From contig CANMHG010000006.1 in NCBI GenBank assembly GCA_947497585.1, positions 167,515 through 231,514 of the forward strand: 64,000 bases of DNA, written 5' to 3'. Shown here in pieces: positions 1 to 8,022 of the stretch (its first letter is position 1; the number at the start of each line of letters is the position of its first letter). The stretch comes from an uncultured Bacillaceae bacterium (GTDB taxonomy: Bacteria; Bacillota; Bacilli; Bacillales; Bacillaceae_L). The notes under the pieces were generated by a model. That model had not been told where the DNA came from, made no database searches, and saw only the letters and a program-made list of their open reading frames with translations. The translations under genes and the position numbers were made by a program.

Positions 1-9
1 TCACTCCTT
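1..9 (-). promoter_or_regulatory. Ribosome-binding site of a gene that continues beyond the left edge
   Basis: On the minus strand the last bases of the window read AAGGAGTGA, starting just at the treA stop codon. This is a strong Shine-Dalgarno sequence for a gene whose start lies before position 1. In Bacillus subtilis the order is treP-treA-treR, so the trehalose repressor treR is the expected gene; that identity is inference. Confidence 0.5.
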
Positions 10-1702
10 ATTTTTTCAGATGAAACACAATCGACTCATAGGGACGCAAGAGAATTTTCTTCCACTCATCCGAAGAATCATCATAATTTGAAAGTAACCT
101 CTCACCTTTATATCCTTCTACATTTATGTCCTCTGGCAGTTTAAATGTTGTTTCTCGACCATAGAAATTATTAACCACAAGTAATTTCTCATTCTCAGAA
201 CTACGTACATAAGCAAAAATTGTATCATCATCCTCTAGAATTAGCTGATAATCTCCATCGATGATGATATCGTATTTTTTTCTAAGACTAACTAGTTTTT
301 GATAATGATAAAAAATAGAATTCTTATCTTTCAGTGCCTTTTCTGCATTTACCTCTTTATAATTATCCGCAACGTTTATCCATGGAGACCCAGTCGTAAA
401 TCCTGCATTTTCATTAGCATTCCATTGAACCGGTGTCCGAGAGTTATCTCTTGATTTCTGTTTAAGGATCTCAATAATCTCTTCCTCTCGCATACCTTCT
501 TGCCTTTTTATATTAAAAATATTTAAGGATTCTACATCTCGATAATCGTCAATTGTATCGAATTTAGGATCAGTCATCCCAAACTCTTCACCTTGATAGA
601 TGTAGGGTGTTCCTTGCATCATATGAATGGTAGTAGCTAGCATCTTTGCTGATTCTTTATGGTATGTACCATCATCTCCAAACCTTGATACAACACGTGG
701 TTGGTCATGATTACACCAAAATAAAGCATTCCAACCAGAGCCCTTATGCATTTCTACCTGCCATGTTGAAAGGATTTTTTTTAATGCTAAAAAATCAAAC
801 TCAGCTTTTGTCCATTTCTCTCCGTTTGGATAGTCCACCTTAAGATGATGAAAATTAAAAGTCATATTAAGTTCGTTTCGTTCAGGGTTTGTATACTTAA
901 TACAATTTACAATCGTCGTAGAAGACATTTCACCAACTGTCATGATGTCATAATTCGAAAAAACTTCTTCGTTCATTTCACGGAAAAATTCATGCACTCT
1001 CGGTCCATCCGTATAAAATTTTCTTCCATCGCCTGGAGGAACTGAACCATCATCATTAGGGAAATCTTGGTCTTTTGAAATTAAGTTAATAACATCTAAC
1101 CGGAATCCATCGACTCCCTTTTTAAGCCAGAAGTGCATCATTTCATAAACGGTATGACGTACCTCTTTATTTTCCCAATTTAAATCAGCCTGAGTTACAT
1201 CAAATAAATGTAAGTAATACTGTCCAGTCGTTTCATCATATTCCCAAGCTGATCCGCCGAACTTAGACGCCCAGTTTGTAGGTGGCTCTCCATCTTTTCC
1301 ATCTCTCCAAAAATAAAAATCTCGATATGGATTAGTCTTTGAAGACATCGACTGATGAAACCATTCATGCTCTGTGGAAGTGTGATTTACCACAATGTCC
1401 ATTATTATTTTCATTTCCCGTTTATGAGCTTCGTCTAACATTCGGTCAAAGTCTTCCATTGATCCATATTCTTCATAAATCGAGTAATAATCACTTATAT
1501 CATAGCCATTATCTCTTTGAGGAGATTTATAAATGGGGGTCAACCATAAAACATCGACCCCAAGTTCCTTTAAGTAATCCAACTTTTCAATGATTCCCTG
1601 AATATCTCCTACACCATTCCCTGTCGTATCATTAAAGCTTTTAGGATAAATTTGATAAACAACAGATTTCTTCCACCAAGGATGTGTCAATTTGAAATCC
1701 AC
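8..1702 (-). CDS. treA: Trehalose-6-phosphate hydrolase (GH13 phosphotrehalase)
   Basis: This cytoplasmic enzyme cleaves trehalose-6-phosphate, delivered by the PTS, into glucose and glucose-6-phosphate. The 564-aa sequence is a full GH13 alpha-glucosidase: the (beta/alpha)8 start VYQIYPKSFND near residue 15, the region I motif VVNHTS near 105, the nucleophile Asp in GFRLDVI near 200, the acid/base Glu in MTVGEM near 258 and NHDQPR near 330. It closely resembles B. subtilis TreA as I remember it and lies 21 bp behind treP, which separates it from oligo-1,6-glucosidases. The start could be the GTG used here or a TTG at 1690, which has a better-spaced GGTGG. C-terminal beta domain is complete. 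Confidence 0.93.
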   Translation of the reverse strand: MDFKLTHPWWKKSVVYQIYPKSFNDTTGNGVGDIQGIIEKLDYLKELGVDVLWLTPIYKSPQRDNGYDISDYYSIYEEYGSMEDFDRMLDEAHKREMKIIMDIVVNHTSTEHEWFHQSMSSKTNPYRDFYFWRDGKDGEPPTNWASKFGGSAWEYDETTGQYYLHLFDVTQADLNWENKEVRHTVYEMMHFWLKKGVDGFRLDVINLISKDQDFPNDDGSVPPGDGRKFYTDGPRVHEFFREMNEEVFSNYDIMTVGEMSSTTIVNCIKYTNPERNELNMTFNFHHLKVDYPNGEKWTKAEFDFLALKKILSTWQVEMHKGSGWNALFWCNHDQPRVVSRFGDDGTYHKESAKMLATTIHMMQGTPYIYQGEEFGMTDPKFDTIDDYRDVESLNIFNIKRQEGMREEEIIEILKQKSRDNSRTPVQWNANENAGFTTGSPWINVADNYKEVNAEKALKDKNSIFYHYQKLVSLRKKYDIIIDGDYQLILEDDDTIFAYVRSSENEKLLVVNNFYGRETTFKLPEDINVEGYKGERLLSNYDDSSDEWKKILLRPYESIVFHLKK

Positions 1703-1723
1703 CCACTTCTTCTATAGATAAAA

Positions 1724-3166
1724 TTAACGAGTTTTCCCTAAACGCTTGTATGCATTTTCACCCATTTTTGTTTTTGCTAAAATGATTGTTAATACAATTG
1801 GCACGACGATAGCCACAAGCATTGCTAGTGCAAAAAGCAGCATATCCTGAACTTGAATTGATAAAATACCAGGAATTCCGCCAACACCAATTGAGTTCGC
1901 CATTACACCAGAACCTACTGATATGATTGCTGCAGCCATCGATCCAATCATCGCAGCTAAAAATGGAAAGGCATACTTAAGATTGATACCGAACATGGCT
2001 GGTTCTGTTACTCCTAAATAACAGGAGATGGCTGCAGGAACTGAAACCTGTTGTTCCTTTTCATCTTTTCTGTTTAAGATAATCATGGCAACAACTGCAG
2101 AGCCTTGGGCAATATTTGATAGTGCAATCATCGGCCAAAGGTTGGTCCCTCCGAATTCACTCATCAATTGAAGGTCAATTGCATTCGTCATATGGTGAAG
2201 ACCAGTGATAACTAATGGAGCGTAAGCAAATCCAAATAATGCTGCAAATAACCAACCAAACGTAGATGTTAGACCTGAATAGACAATATCAGAAATCCAT
2301 GATCCTATTGCCCATCCAATTGGACCTAACACAACGTGTGCTATTAAGACTGCAGGAACTAAAGCAAAAAACGGTACAAAAATCATTGATATCACATTCG
2401 GAATAACTTTACGCAATCCTAACTCTAAGTAAGAAAGTACAAATCCAGCTAAAATTGCAGGTATGACTTGTGCCTGATATCCTATCATTTGTACCTGAGC
2501 AAACCCAAAATCCCATACAGGTATATTCTCGGCTCCGGCAACTCCATACGCATTTAGCAATTGCGGAGAAACAAGAGTAATCCCTAGAACGATACCTAAA
2601 ATTTGAGTTGTCCCCATTTTTCGTGAGATTGCCCATGTAATACCGACCGGTAAAAAGTGAAAGATTGCTTCACCAATTAACCATAAAAATGCATGAGCAC
2701 CTGCCCAGAATTGTGATACTTCTACTAGCGTTTTGGTTCCACCATCAAGCATTTTAATTTCGCCGATTACATTTCTAAAACCTAAGATTAGACCCCCAAC
2801 CACTAATGCTGGAATTAATGGAGTAAAAATATCCGCTAAATGTGAAACCATTCTTTGTAACACGTTCATATTCTGCTTTGCAGCCACTTTGGCATCATCT
2901 TTTGAGGCAGTATCTCCTACACCTGCAATCTTTGAAAATTCATTATAGAAGGTTGAAACCTCGTTTCCAATAATAACCTGAAATTGTCCAGCTTGAGTAA
3001 AGGTACCCTTAACGAGTCCAATATTCTCAACAGCCTTGACATCTGCCTTACTTTGATCCTTTAAAACAAACCTCATTCTAGTTGCACAGTGGGTAACAAC
3101 CGATATATTCTCACTACCACCCACATGCTCAAGCAATTCCTTGGCTGAGTCTGTATATTTGCCCAT
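1724..3166 (-). CDS. treP: PTS trehalose-specific EIIBC permease
   Basis: This membrane permease imports trehalose and phosphorylates it. The EIIB domain is at the N-terminus, with phosphorylated Cys27 in the motif THCATRMRF. The EIIC domain follows from about residue 105, with some ten hydrophobic segments and the conserved GVTEPAMFG loop near residue 380. There is no EIIA domain, as in B. subtilis TreP, so an EIIA from another PTS protein must supply phosphate. It is the first gene of the treP-treA unit, with GGAGGAAG upstream of the ATG. I found no clear TreR-type palindrome or cre site in the roughly 100 bp upstream. A sucrose EIIBC would be the alternative, but the neighbouring phosphotrehalase decides. 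Confidence 0.92.
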   Translation of the reverse strand: MGKYTDSAKELLEHVGGSENISVVTHCATRMRFVLKDQSKADVKAVENIGLVKGTFTQAGQFQVIIGNEVSTFYNEFSKIAGVGDTASKDDAKVAAKQNMNVLQRMVSHLADIFTPLIPALVVGGLILGFRNVIGEIKMLDGGTKTLVEVSQFWAGAHAFLWLIGEAIFHFLPVGITWAISRKMGTTQILGIVLGITLVSPQLLNAYGVAGAENIPVWDFGFAQVQMIGYQAQVIPAILAGFVLSYLELGLRKVIPNVISMIFVPFFALVPAVLIAHVVLGPIGWAIGSWISDIVYSGLTSTFGWLFAALFGFAYAPLVITGLHHMTNAIDLQLMSEFGGTNLWPMIALSNIAQGSAVVAMIILNRKDEKEQQVSVPAAISCYLGVTEPAMFGINLKYAFPFLAAMIGSMAAAIISVGSGVMANSIGVGGIPGILSIQVQDMLLFALAMLVAIVVPIVLTIILAKTKMGENAYKRLGKTR

Positions 3167-3266
3167 AATTTTATATCTTCCTCCAATCTATCACTAATAA
3201 TTTAGGTCCTATCTTTGCATATTCTTTATTTTCTTACGTCCACCTTATTATTATTCATCACAAAAA

Positions 3267-3318
3267 GGGGCCTGACCCCCAGCGCGTTAAAGCTTTAACG
3301 CACTGGGGGTCAGGCCCC
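3267..3318. repeat. 52-bp near-perfect palindrome, REP-like
   Basis: Two 26-base arms beginning GGGGCCTGACCCCCAG and ending GTTAAAGC meet at a central AGCT. Only one base pair is mismatched (C3283 opposite A3302). It sits between treP and the HD-domain gene. On the minus strand it lies downstream of the HD gene but has no T-run, so it is not an ordinary terminator. One arm (27 bases) recurs at 47997-48023. Confidence 0.9.
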
Positions 3319-3323
3319 AAAAT

Positions 3324-3872
3324 TTACAGGGTTGTTCCAAATACATCTTCTACTACTTTTTCCAACTCCCCTATTAGTCTGAATTCACCCTTCTTATGAG
3401 CTAAAGCTTTCACAATACTTGAGTAATACCAGTGCTGTTTGCTTTTCCCACGATTAAATCGATCCCAGACAACCTCTCCACTGACTTCAATATCTTCTTT
3501 TATACTCTTCAGGTTATGTAATTTATCAGCGACAATAACTTTTATTTCATCTAGCTCGGCACTTTTTAAGTGCTCTATAGTGTGCTGCTTTCTTTCCTCC
3601 CAAGATAAGCTTTTATCATGCTCCGAAGCTGCACGTACAAGACTTGTGACCTTAGGACCAACTAAATTCAGCAAATCCTCATAAGTTATATCTGTATCCT
3701 CCACTGTATCATGAAGAATTCCCGCTGCAATGACTTCATCTGAACACTCCTCCTTTTGTAATAACATTCCAACTGAATATGGATGTGTTACATATGGGAT
3801 ATTTGTTAATTTTCTTGTCTGTCCGGAATGAGCTTTTGCTGCGATTACAATTGCTTTATCAATCAAATTCAT
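3324..3872 (-). CDS. HD-domain phosphohydrolase, MESH1/RelA-hydrolase-like
   Basis: The 182-aa protein is a single HD domain of the RelA/SpoT hydrolase type. Visible metal and catalytic residues are His30 (YVTHPYSVG), His54-Asp55 with Glu58-Asp59 (ILHDTVEDT) and an Asp in VADKLHNL near 117. The HDxxED motif is the one used by (p)ppGpp hydrolases. There is no synthetase or TGS domain, so it is most like stand-alone small alarmone hydrolases (MESH1 family); the true substrate is not proven. AAGGAGGAATAG precedes the ATG. It is transcribed alone, divergently from the L,D-transpeptidase gene. Confidence 0.75.
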   Translation of the reverse strand: MNLIDKAIVIAAKAHSGQTRKLTNIPYVTHPYSVGMLLQKEECSDEVIAAGILHDTVEDTDITYEDLLNLVGPKVTSLVRAASEHDKSLSWEERKQHTIEHLKSAELDEIKVIVADKLHNLKSIKEDIEVSGEVVWDRFNRGKSKQHWYYSSIVKALAHKKGEFRLIGELEKVVEDVFGTTL

Positions 3873-3950
3873 TAGCTATTCCTCCTTACGATATTATTAA
3901 TAAAAGAAACTCCCTTATCTATTCAACATATACTTATATTATTACCAAAT

Positions 3951-3970
3951 TTAAGGAGGTGTCCACTCTG
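3951..3970 (+). promoter_or_regulatory. Ribosome-binding site that points to a CTG start
   Basis: AAGGAGGTG (3953-3961) is a near-perfect anti-16S complement. The only codon at normal distance (8 nt after GGAGG) in the right frame is CTG at 3968-3970. No ATG, GTG or TTG fits before the conserved LysM domain begins. Confidence 0.7.
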
Positions 3971-4462
3971 ATTCATACAATAAAACCCGGAGAGACCCTT
4001 AATCAGATAGCAAGAGATTATCGCACCCCACTCGTTTCAATAATTACAGCAAATCCTTCAATTAATCCAAATCTCATCTATCCTGGTCAAACCATCGTAA
4101 TACCAGGCTATCCTTCTCCAGATACGATTCCATTTACAATAGATGTATCCATTAACAACCGAAAACTAACCTTATTTAAAAATGGTGTTATTCAAAAACA
4201 ATATCCTATTGCAGTCGGAAGAATCTTACATGGTACACCTGTAGGTAGCTATATTATTATTAATAAAGCTCCAAATCCTGGTGGCCCATTCGGTACAATG
4301 TGGATGAGTCTTTCAAAACAGCATTATGGAATTCATGGAACCAATGACCCAAGTTCTATTGGAAAAGCTGTTTCTAAAGGATGTATTCGTATGTATAACC
4401 GCGATGTTGAGGAACTTGCGAGAACCATTCCTGTTGGAACCCGTGTAAATATCCATGCATAA
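3968..4462 (+). CDS. ykuD: LysM-YkuD L,D-transpeptidase
   Basis: The 164-aa protein has an N-terminal LysM peptidoglycan-binding domain (about residues 2-46, [16 protein letters not shown]) followed by a YkuD catalytic domain that ends with the active-site motif SKGCIRM, Cys near residue 142, and an upstream HGTNDP. It forms 3-3 cross-links in peptidoglycan or anchors proteins to it; in B. subtilis YkuD is linked to the spore. The length equals that of B. subtilis YkuD (164 aa) only if translation starts at the CTG codon at 3968, behind AAGGAGGTG. A longer in-frame reading upstream to 3779 overlaps the divergent HD gene and adds residues not expected for the family. No signal peptide is seen, as in the B. 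subtilis protein. Confidence 0.88.
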   Translation: MIHTIKPGETLNQIARDYRTPLVSIITANPSINPNLIYPGQTIVIPGYPSPDTIPFTIDVSINNRKLTLFKNGVIQKQYPIAVGRILHGTPVGSYIIINKAPNPGGPFGTMWMSLSKQHYGIHGTNDPSSIGKAVSKGCIRMYNRDVEELARTIPVGTRVNIHA

Positions 4463-4521
4463 ACACTGAATGAATTATATCCTTTTGGGAGACGTTATAA
4501 GAAAAAAAGGAGTCGTTTCCA

Positions 4522-5286
4522 ATGAGGATTATTCTTCTTATGGTAGTTCTTCTTTTCTCAAGCTTTATCTCAAATGCAGCAGCGAATGAAGATAACACAA
4601 AGAAAGTATTAGCAATTGTAATTGATGATTTTGGGAATAATATGAAGGGTACTGAGGAAATGCTCGCTCTTCCAATTCCTCTAACAGTGGCTATTATGCC
4701 ATTTATGACAACAACCGAACGTGATGCGAAATTAGCCCACTCCAGAGGTCATGAGGTAATTATTCATCTTCCAATGGAGCCTAAGAGAGGCAAGAAAAGC
4801 TGGCTAGGTCCTGGTGCAATCACAACAGACTTAAGTGACAAAGAAATTCGAAAAAGAGTCGAAGCAGCAATAGATAACGTTCCATATGCAGTTGGAATGA
4901 ACCATCATATGGGTTCAAAGGTAACAGAAAACGAACGAATCATGAGAATTGTTTTAGAAGTTTGTAGAGAAAAAGGGCTTTATTATTTAGATAGTAAAAC
5001 AGCTAGTAAAAGCGTGATTCCCAAAATTGCAGCAGAGCTATCTGTTCCATATTTAGAAAATAACATGTTCTTTGATCATCAATATTCAAGTAAGCATATT
5101 TATAAGCAAGCTTCAGTTATTGTAAAGAAACTTGAGGACCGCAGTCCACTAATTGCGATTGGTCATGTTGGGATTACTGGAGATAATGTTGTTGGTGCAT
5201 TAAAGGCAAACATTCCCGAATATGAAAAACATGCTGAAATTGTATTACTATCTGAACTAATTCCAAATTCTGTTCCATTATATTAA
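4522..5286 (+). CDS. Secreted divergent polysaccharide deacetylase (YibQ-like)
   Basis: The 254-aa protein starts with a signal peptide (hydrophobic to about residue 20, cleavage near SNAAAN) and continues with a NodB-like fold of the divergent type: VIDDFGNN near residue 31, PLTVAIMPF, HLPMEP and GMNHHMGSKVT near 120. The DDFG Asp pair and the paired histidines are the expected metal ligands. It is thought to act on cell-surface polysaccharide; no substrate can be assigned. It follows the L,D-transpeptidase gene by 59 bp in the same direction, so the two may form a small envelope operon, and it ends at a strong terminator. Confidence 0.82.
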   Translation: MRIILLMVVLLFSSFISNAAANEDNTKKVLAIVIDDFGNNMKGTEEMLALPIPLTVAIMPFMTTTERDAKLAHSRGHEVIIHLPMEPKRGKKSWLGPGAITTDLSDKEIRKRVEAAIDNVPYAVGMNHHMGSKVTENERIMRIVLEVCREKGLYYLDSKTASKSVIPKIAAELSVPYLENNMFFDHQYSSKHIYKQASVIVKKLEDRSPLIAIGHVGITGDNVVGALKANIPEYEKHAEIVLLSELIPNSVPLY

Positions 5287-5301
5287 TAGAACCAACATAA
5301 A

Positions 5302-5336
5302 AAATTCGCCAAGTAACATACTCGGCGAATTTTTTT
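5302..5336. terminator. Bidirectional rho-independent terminator
   Basis: AAATTCGCC (5302-5310) pairs with GGCGAATTT (5324-5332) around a 13-base loop, with a T-run on both strands. It lies between convergent genes: the deacetylase on the plus strand and the MFS gene on the minus strand. Confidence 0.9.
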
Positions 5337-5346
5337 AAAACGATAC

Positions 5347-6648
5347 CTATATAACTGTTCCCACTACTTTAGGCACTCTTTTCGCTTCTCCGTATTCAGG
5401 GTGAACCTTACGAACAACAGAACTCCTTGCCAAGAATAAAACTACACCTATTAGCAATAGTGATGAAGTTAACAGAATCCATTGCGGTGGAAAAACATCA
5501 TATAGGAAACCATAAATGACCATTCCTAGTGGCATAAGAGCCATAGCCATTGTTTCTAAAATTGAAAAGACACGTCCTTTAAAGTCATCATCAATTTCCT
5601 TTTGCATCAGTACTTGTAAAGGTGTATTTACAATCATTACCGTTACTCCAAAGCTAAACATGATGGTTGCATAATAGATAAATGTTAGTAGACTTGATAA
5701 CTCAACCACTAAAGGTATTCCAATTGCCGCCATTAGTAAACCTAATCCGATGATGCCTCGCTTTGAAACCAAGAAAGGATACTTCACTTCTTTTCCCATT
5801 GAGAAATAAATCGACATTAGTAACATCCCAACAGCAAAAGCACCTTGTGTTAAACCGAAAGCCTGCGAATCCATTTTCATTTTTTCAATTAATATAAAAG
5901 AATAACCAACTTCAAAGGCCCCAAATAAGAAATTAATCAACAAAGCTATCCAAATCATAGTCATTACGAGTTTTTGTAATTTTAAATAGTTCACTCCCGC
6001 TTTTAGACCTTGCCACATTGACTCTTTTTGTTGCCCATCTTCTTTTTGAGCTCTATTAGCAAAAAGGTTAAAATCCATTGTAGCCTCAAGGATAACAGCC
6101 AAAATTGATGCACAAATATAAATGATAAGGAAGGTTGACATAGAAACCGCACCATATAGTAAACCACCTACTGCCGGGCTTGCAATTGCAGCAAATGAGA
6201 TAGACATTTGATTTAGTGACATCGCTCGTTGAATTCTATCTTTATCAATCAAGCCAGTAATTGATGCAGTAAACGTCACACCTGAAAACATTGATGTTAA
6301 TGAAAGGACACAAGTTGTTATATAAATTGCTAGTAATGATAGCCCTGAGGTAAGAGTAACTGCTAGCAACGTTATGATTGTTACTGTTGTTGCGATTTGT
6401 GAGATGATAACAATTTTTTTCCGCGAATATTTATCTGCTACATAACCTGCAATCGGAGAAGCTAATGTTCTTGGCAAGATATTGCATATTAAATTGGTGG
6501 CGAAACTTGTTGCAGAGCCTGTTAATTGTAAAATATAAAAACTGATTGCGAAAGTATACACTTGTGCTCCAAATGTAGAAATGAGCTTACTTATCGTAAA
6601 CGTATACAGATGATAAGTTGCTTTTTTTAACTTTAATGTTTGATCCAT
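5347..6648 (-). CDS. MFS drug/macrolide-type efflux transporter
   Basis: The 433-aa membrane protein has about twelve hydrophobic segments and the MFS loop motif after TM2 (GYVADKYSRKKIV, residues about 68-80). It most resembles the MefA/MFS_3 exporter group. The substrate is unknown. It is transcribed divergently from an XRE-family regulator, and two palindromic sites lie in the shared 122-bp region, so it is probably controlled by that regulator. Confidence 0.8.
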   Translation of the reverse strand: MDQTLKLKKATYHLYTFTISKLISTFGAQVYTFAISFYILQLTGSATSFATNLICNILPRTLASPIAGYVADKYSRKKIVIISQIATTVTIITLLAVTLTSGLSLLAIYITTCVLSLTSMFSGVTFTASITGLIDKDRIQRAMSLNQMSISFAAIASPAVGGLLYGAVSMSTFLIIYICASILAVILEATMDFNLFANRAQKEDGQQKESMWQGLKAGVNYLKLQKLVMTMIWIALLINFLFGAFEVGYSFILIEKMKMDSQAFGLTQGAFAVGMLLMSIYFSMGKEVKYPFLVSKRGIIGLGLLMAAIGIPLVVELSSLLTFIYYATIMFSFGVTVMIVNTPLQVLMQKEIDDDFKGRVFSILETMAMALMPLGMVIYGFLYDVFPPQWILLTSSLLLIGVVLFLARSSVVRKVHPEYGEAKRVPKVVGTVI

Positions 6649-6667
6649 CGGATAACACCTTCCAAAA

Positions 6668-6739
6668 GTTTAATTTAATTAAACAAATTATATCACCTTC
6701 TGTTCTTCCATTTCAACAAAAAGTTTAATATAATTAAAC
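6668..6739. promoter_or_regulatory. Pair of GTTTAAT-N3-ATTAAAC operator-like palindromes
   Basis: 6668-6684 reads GTTTAATTTAATTAAAC, a perfect palindrome around one central base. 6723-6739 reads GTTTAATATAATTAAAC, with the same 7-base arms. Their centres are 55 bp apart, near five helical turns, in the divergent promoter region of the MFS gene and the XRE regulator. This suggests cooperative binding by the regulator; the binding is inference. Confidence 0.65.
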
Positions 6740-6770
6740 TAATTGAATTTTAGGAGTGAAAAGCACAATT

Positions 6771-8003
6771 ATGCTGGGAGAAAAAATACGAAAACTGCGT
6801 AAACAGAAAAAACTAACCCTAGAGCAGCTTGCTGGATCTGAACTTACAAAGGGAATGCTCAGTTTAATTGAAAATAACAAAGCAAAGCCTTCAATGGAAA
6901 GTCTAGAATATATTGCAAGTCGACTTGGAGTAGCTATATCAGATTTAGTGGGAGAAACAAGCATCCAGGAAACTAGAGAACTATTGGAAAAAGCTGAGGC
7001 TTTAATAAATTTGGACTTTGAAAACAATAAGGACAAGTTTAAAGAATTAATTATGTTAATTGAACCTTATACACCTAAGCTTTCTCATGGATATGAATCA
7101 GCTAGACTGTTAGATATTTATAGCCGAAGCCTTTTTCATGAACAGAAAAGCGGCTGGAAGGAAATCGTTCAACAGGTTTCAACAATGTACGATGAAATGA
7201 ATTTAACTGCTAGACGTGCCTCTATCGGAATATTTAATGCTCTTGAAAAATTTAATGAGCACCGCTACTCAGAATCACTAGCGATTTTTATAAATGAACG
7301 TAAAGAGGTCGAAGCTAAACATGCCTTTATTGACCCTATGACACGTCTAGACTTGGACTATTATGAAGCAATACTGCACTTCGCGGTGGGTAATGCAGAT
7401 GCCGCTTCAAATGTTATAGAAAATGCACTGGCTTATTCAAAGGATAAAAGAATCTTTTACCTAATTGATGAATTATACCGTATTGCAGCTGCACATTCGA
7501 TGATGTCTAACGATAAGGAAAAAACGGACTACTACTTAACTAAATTAAAGCAATATGGAGAATTTGTAGAAGATTTTAAACCTCTCTTTTTCTATAAGTT
7601 ATTTAAGCTCATGTCTCTAACTTTTGAACAGCAAAAATATGGACTAGCTCTGGAATTGATAAATGAGTATTCAGAGGATCTTGCCCTGGTGGAGCAGTTC
7701 GGACCTTGGCTCTATATTGAAAAAGGGAAGGCATTATATGGTTTAGGGCACTATCAAGAGGCGATCGAAAATATCGAAAAGAGTAAAATCCCTCCCTATA
7801 TACATCATCCTTTCGACTTGTCTATTTTCTATATAAAACACGCTTATAAAGCACTGGCATATCTAGCTTTAGAGGATTATTCAAAAGCTTTGCAAACAGC
7901 AGAAACAGCGATTACACTATTCGAACCTTTGCCGGATTCAACTTTTAAGCAATTTTCAAATGAAGTCTACAATAAAATCGTAAAGACACAAAAAAAGGCC
8001 TGA
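6771..8003 (+). CDS. XRE-family regulator with TPR-like sensor domain
   Basis: The 410-aa protein has an N-terminal helix-turn-helix (residues about 5-58: LGEKIRKLRKQKKLTLEQLAG, then LSLIENNKAKPS) and a long all-helical C-terminal region with TPR-like repeats, for example YGLGHYQEAIENIEKS and LALEDYSKALQTAETA. The layout is that of the RRNPP regulators (PlcR, NprR, Rgg), which often sense short peptides. No peptide gene follows: the next gene begins 20 bp downstream on the other strand. The ATG at 6771 is preferred; a GTG at 6756 lies within the AGGAG site itself. It probably controls the divergent MFS gene and itself. Confidence 0.78.
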   Translation: MLGEKIRKLRKQKKLTLEQLAGSELTKGMLSLIENNKAKPSMESLEYIASRLGVAISDLVGETSIQETRELLEKAEALINLDFENNKDKFKELIMLIEPYTPKLSHGYESARLLDIYSRSLFHEQKSGWKEIVQQVSTMYDEMNLTARRASIGIFNALEKFNEHRYSESLAIFINERKEVEAKHAFIDPMTRLDLDYYEAILHFAVGNADAASNVIENALAYSKDKRIFYLIDELYRIAAAHSMMSNDKEKTDYYLTKLKQYGEFVEDFKPLFFYKLFKLMSLTFEQQKYGLALELINEYSEDLALVEQFGPWLYIEKGKALYGLGHYQEAIENIEKSKIPPYIHHPFDLSIFYIKHAYKALAYLALEDYSKALQTAETAITLFEPLPDSTFKQFSNEVYNKIVKTQKKA

Positions 8004-8018
8004 TTATCAGGTCTTTTA
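7994..8018. terminator. Terminator hairpin overlapping the stop codon
   Basis: AAAGGCCTGA (7994-8003) pairs with TCAGGTCTTT (8007-8016) with one wobble pair; the TGA stop of the regulator gene is in the left arm. A-rich and T-rich flanks allow it to serve both the regulator gene and the convergent oxidoreductase gene. Confidence 0.75.
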
Positions 8019-8022
8019 GTTC

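Noticed and set aside
3167..3266. TreR operator or cre site in front of treP
   Set aside because: I looked for TTGTATATACAA-like and TGWAANCGNTNWCA-like sites and found none convincing.
3779..3967. N-terminal extension of the L,D-transpeptidase
   Set aside because: It overlaps the divergent HD gene, has no ribosome-binding site and is not part of the known YkuD length.
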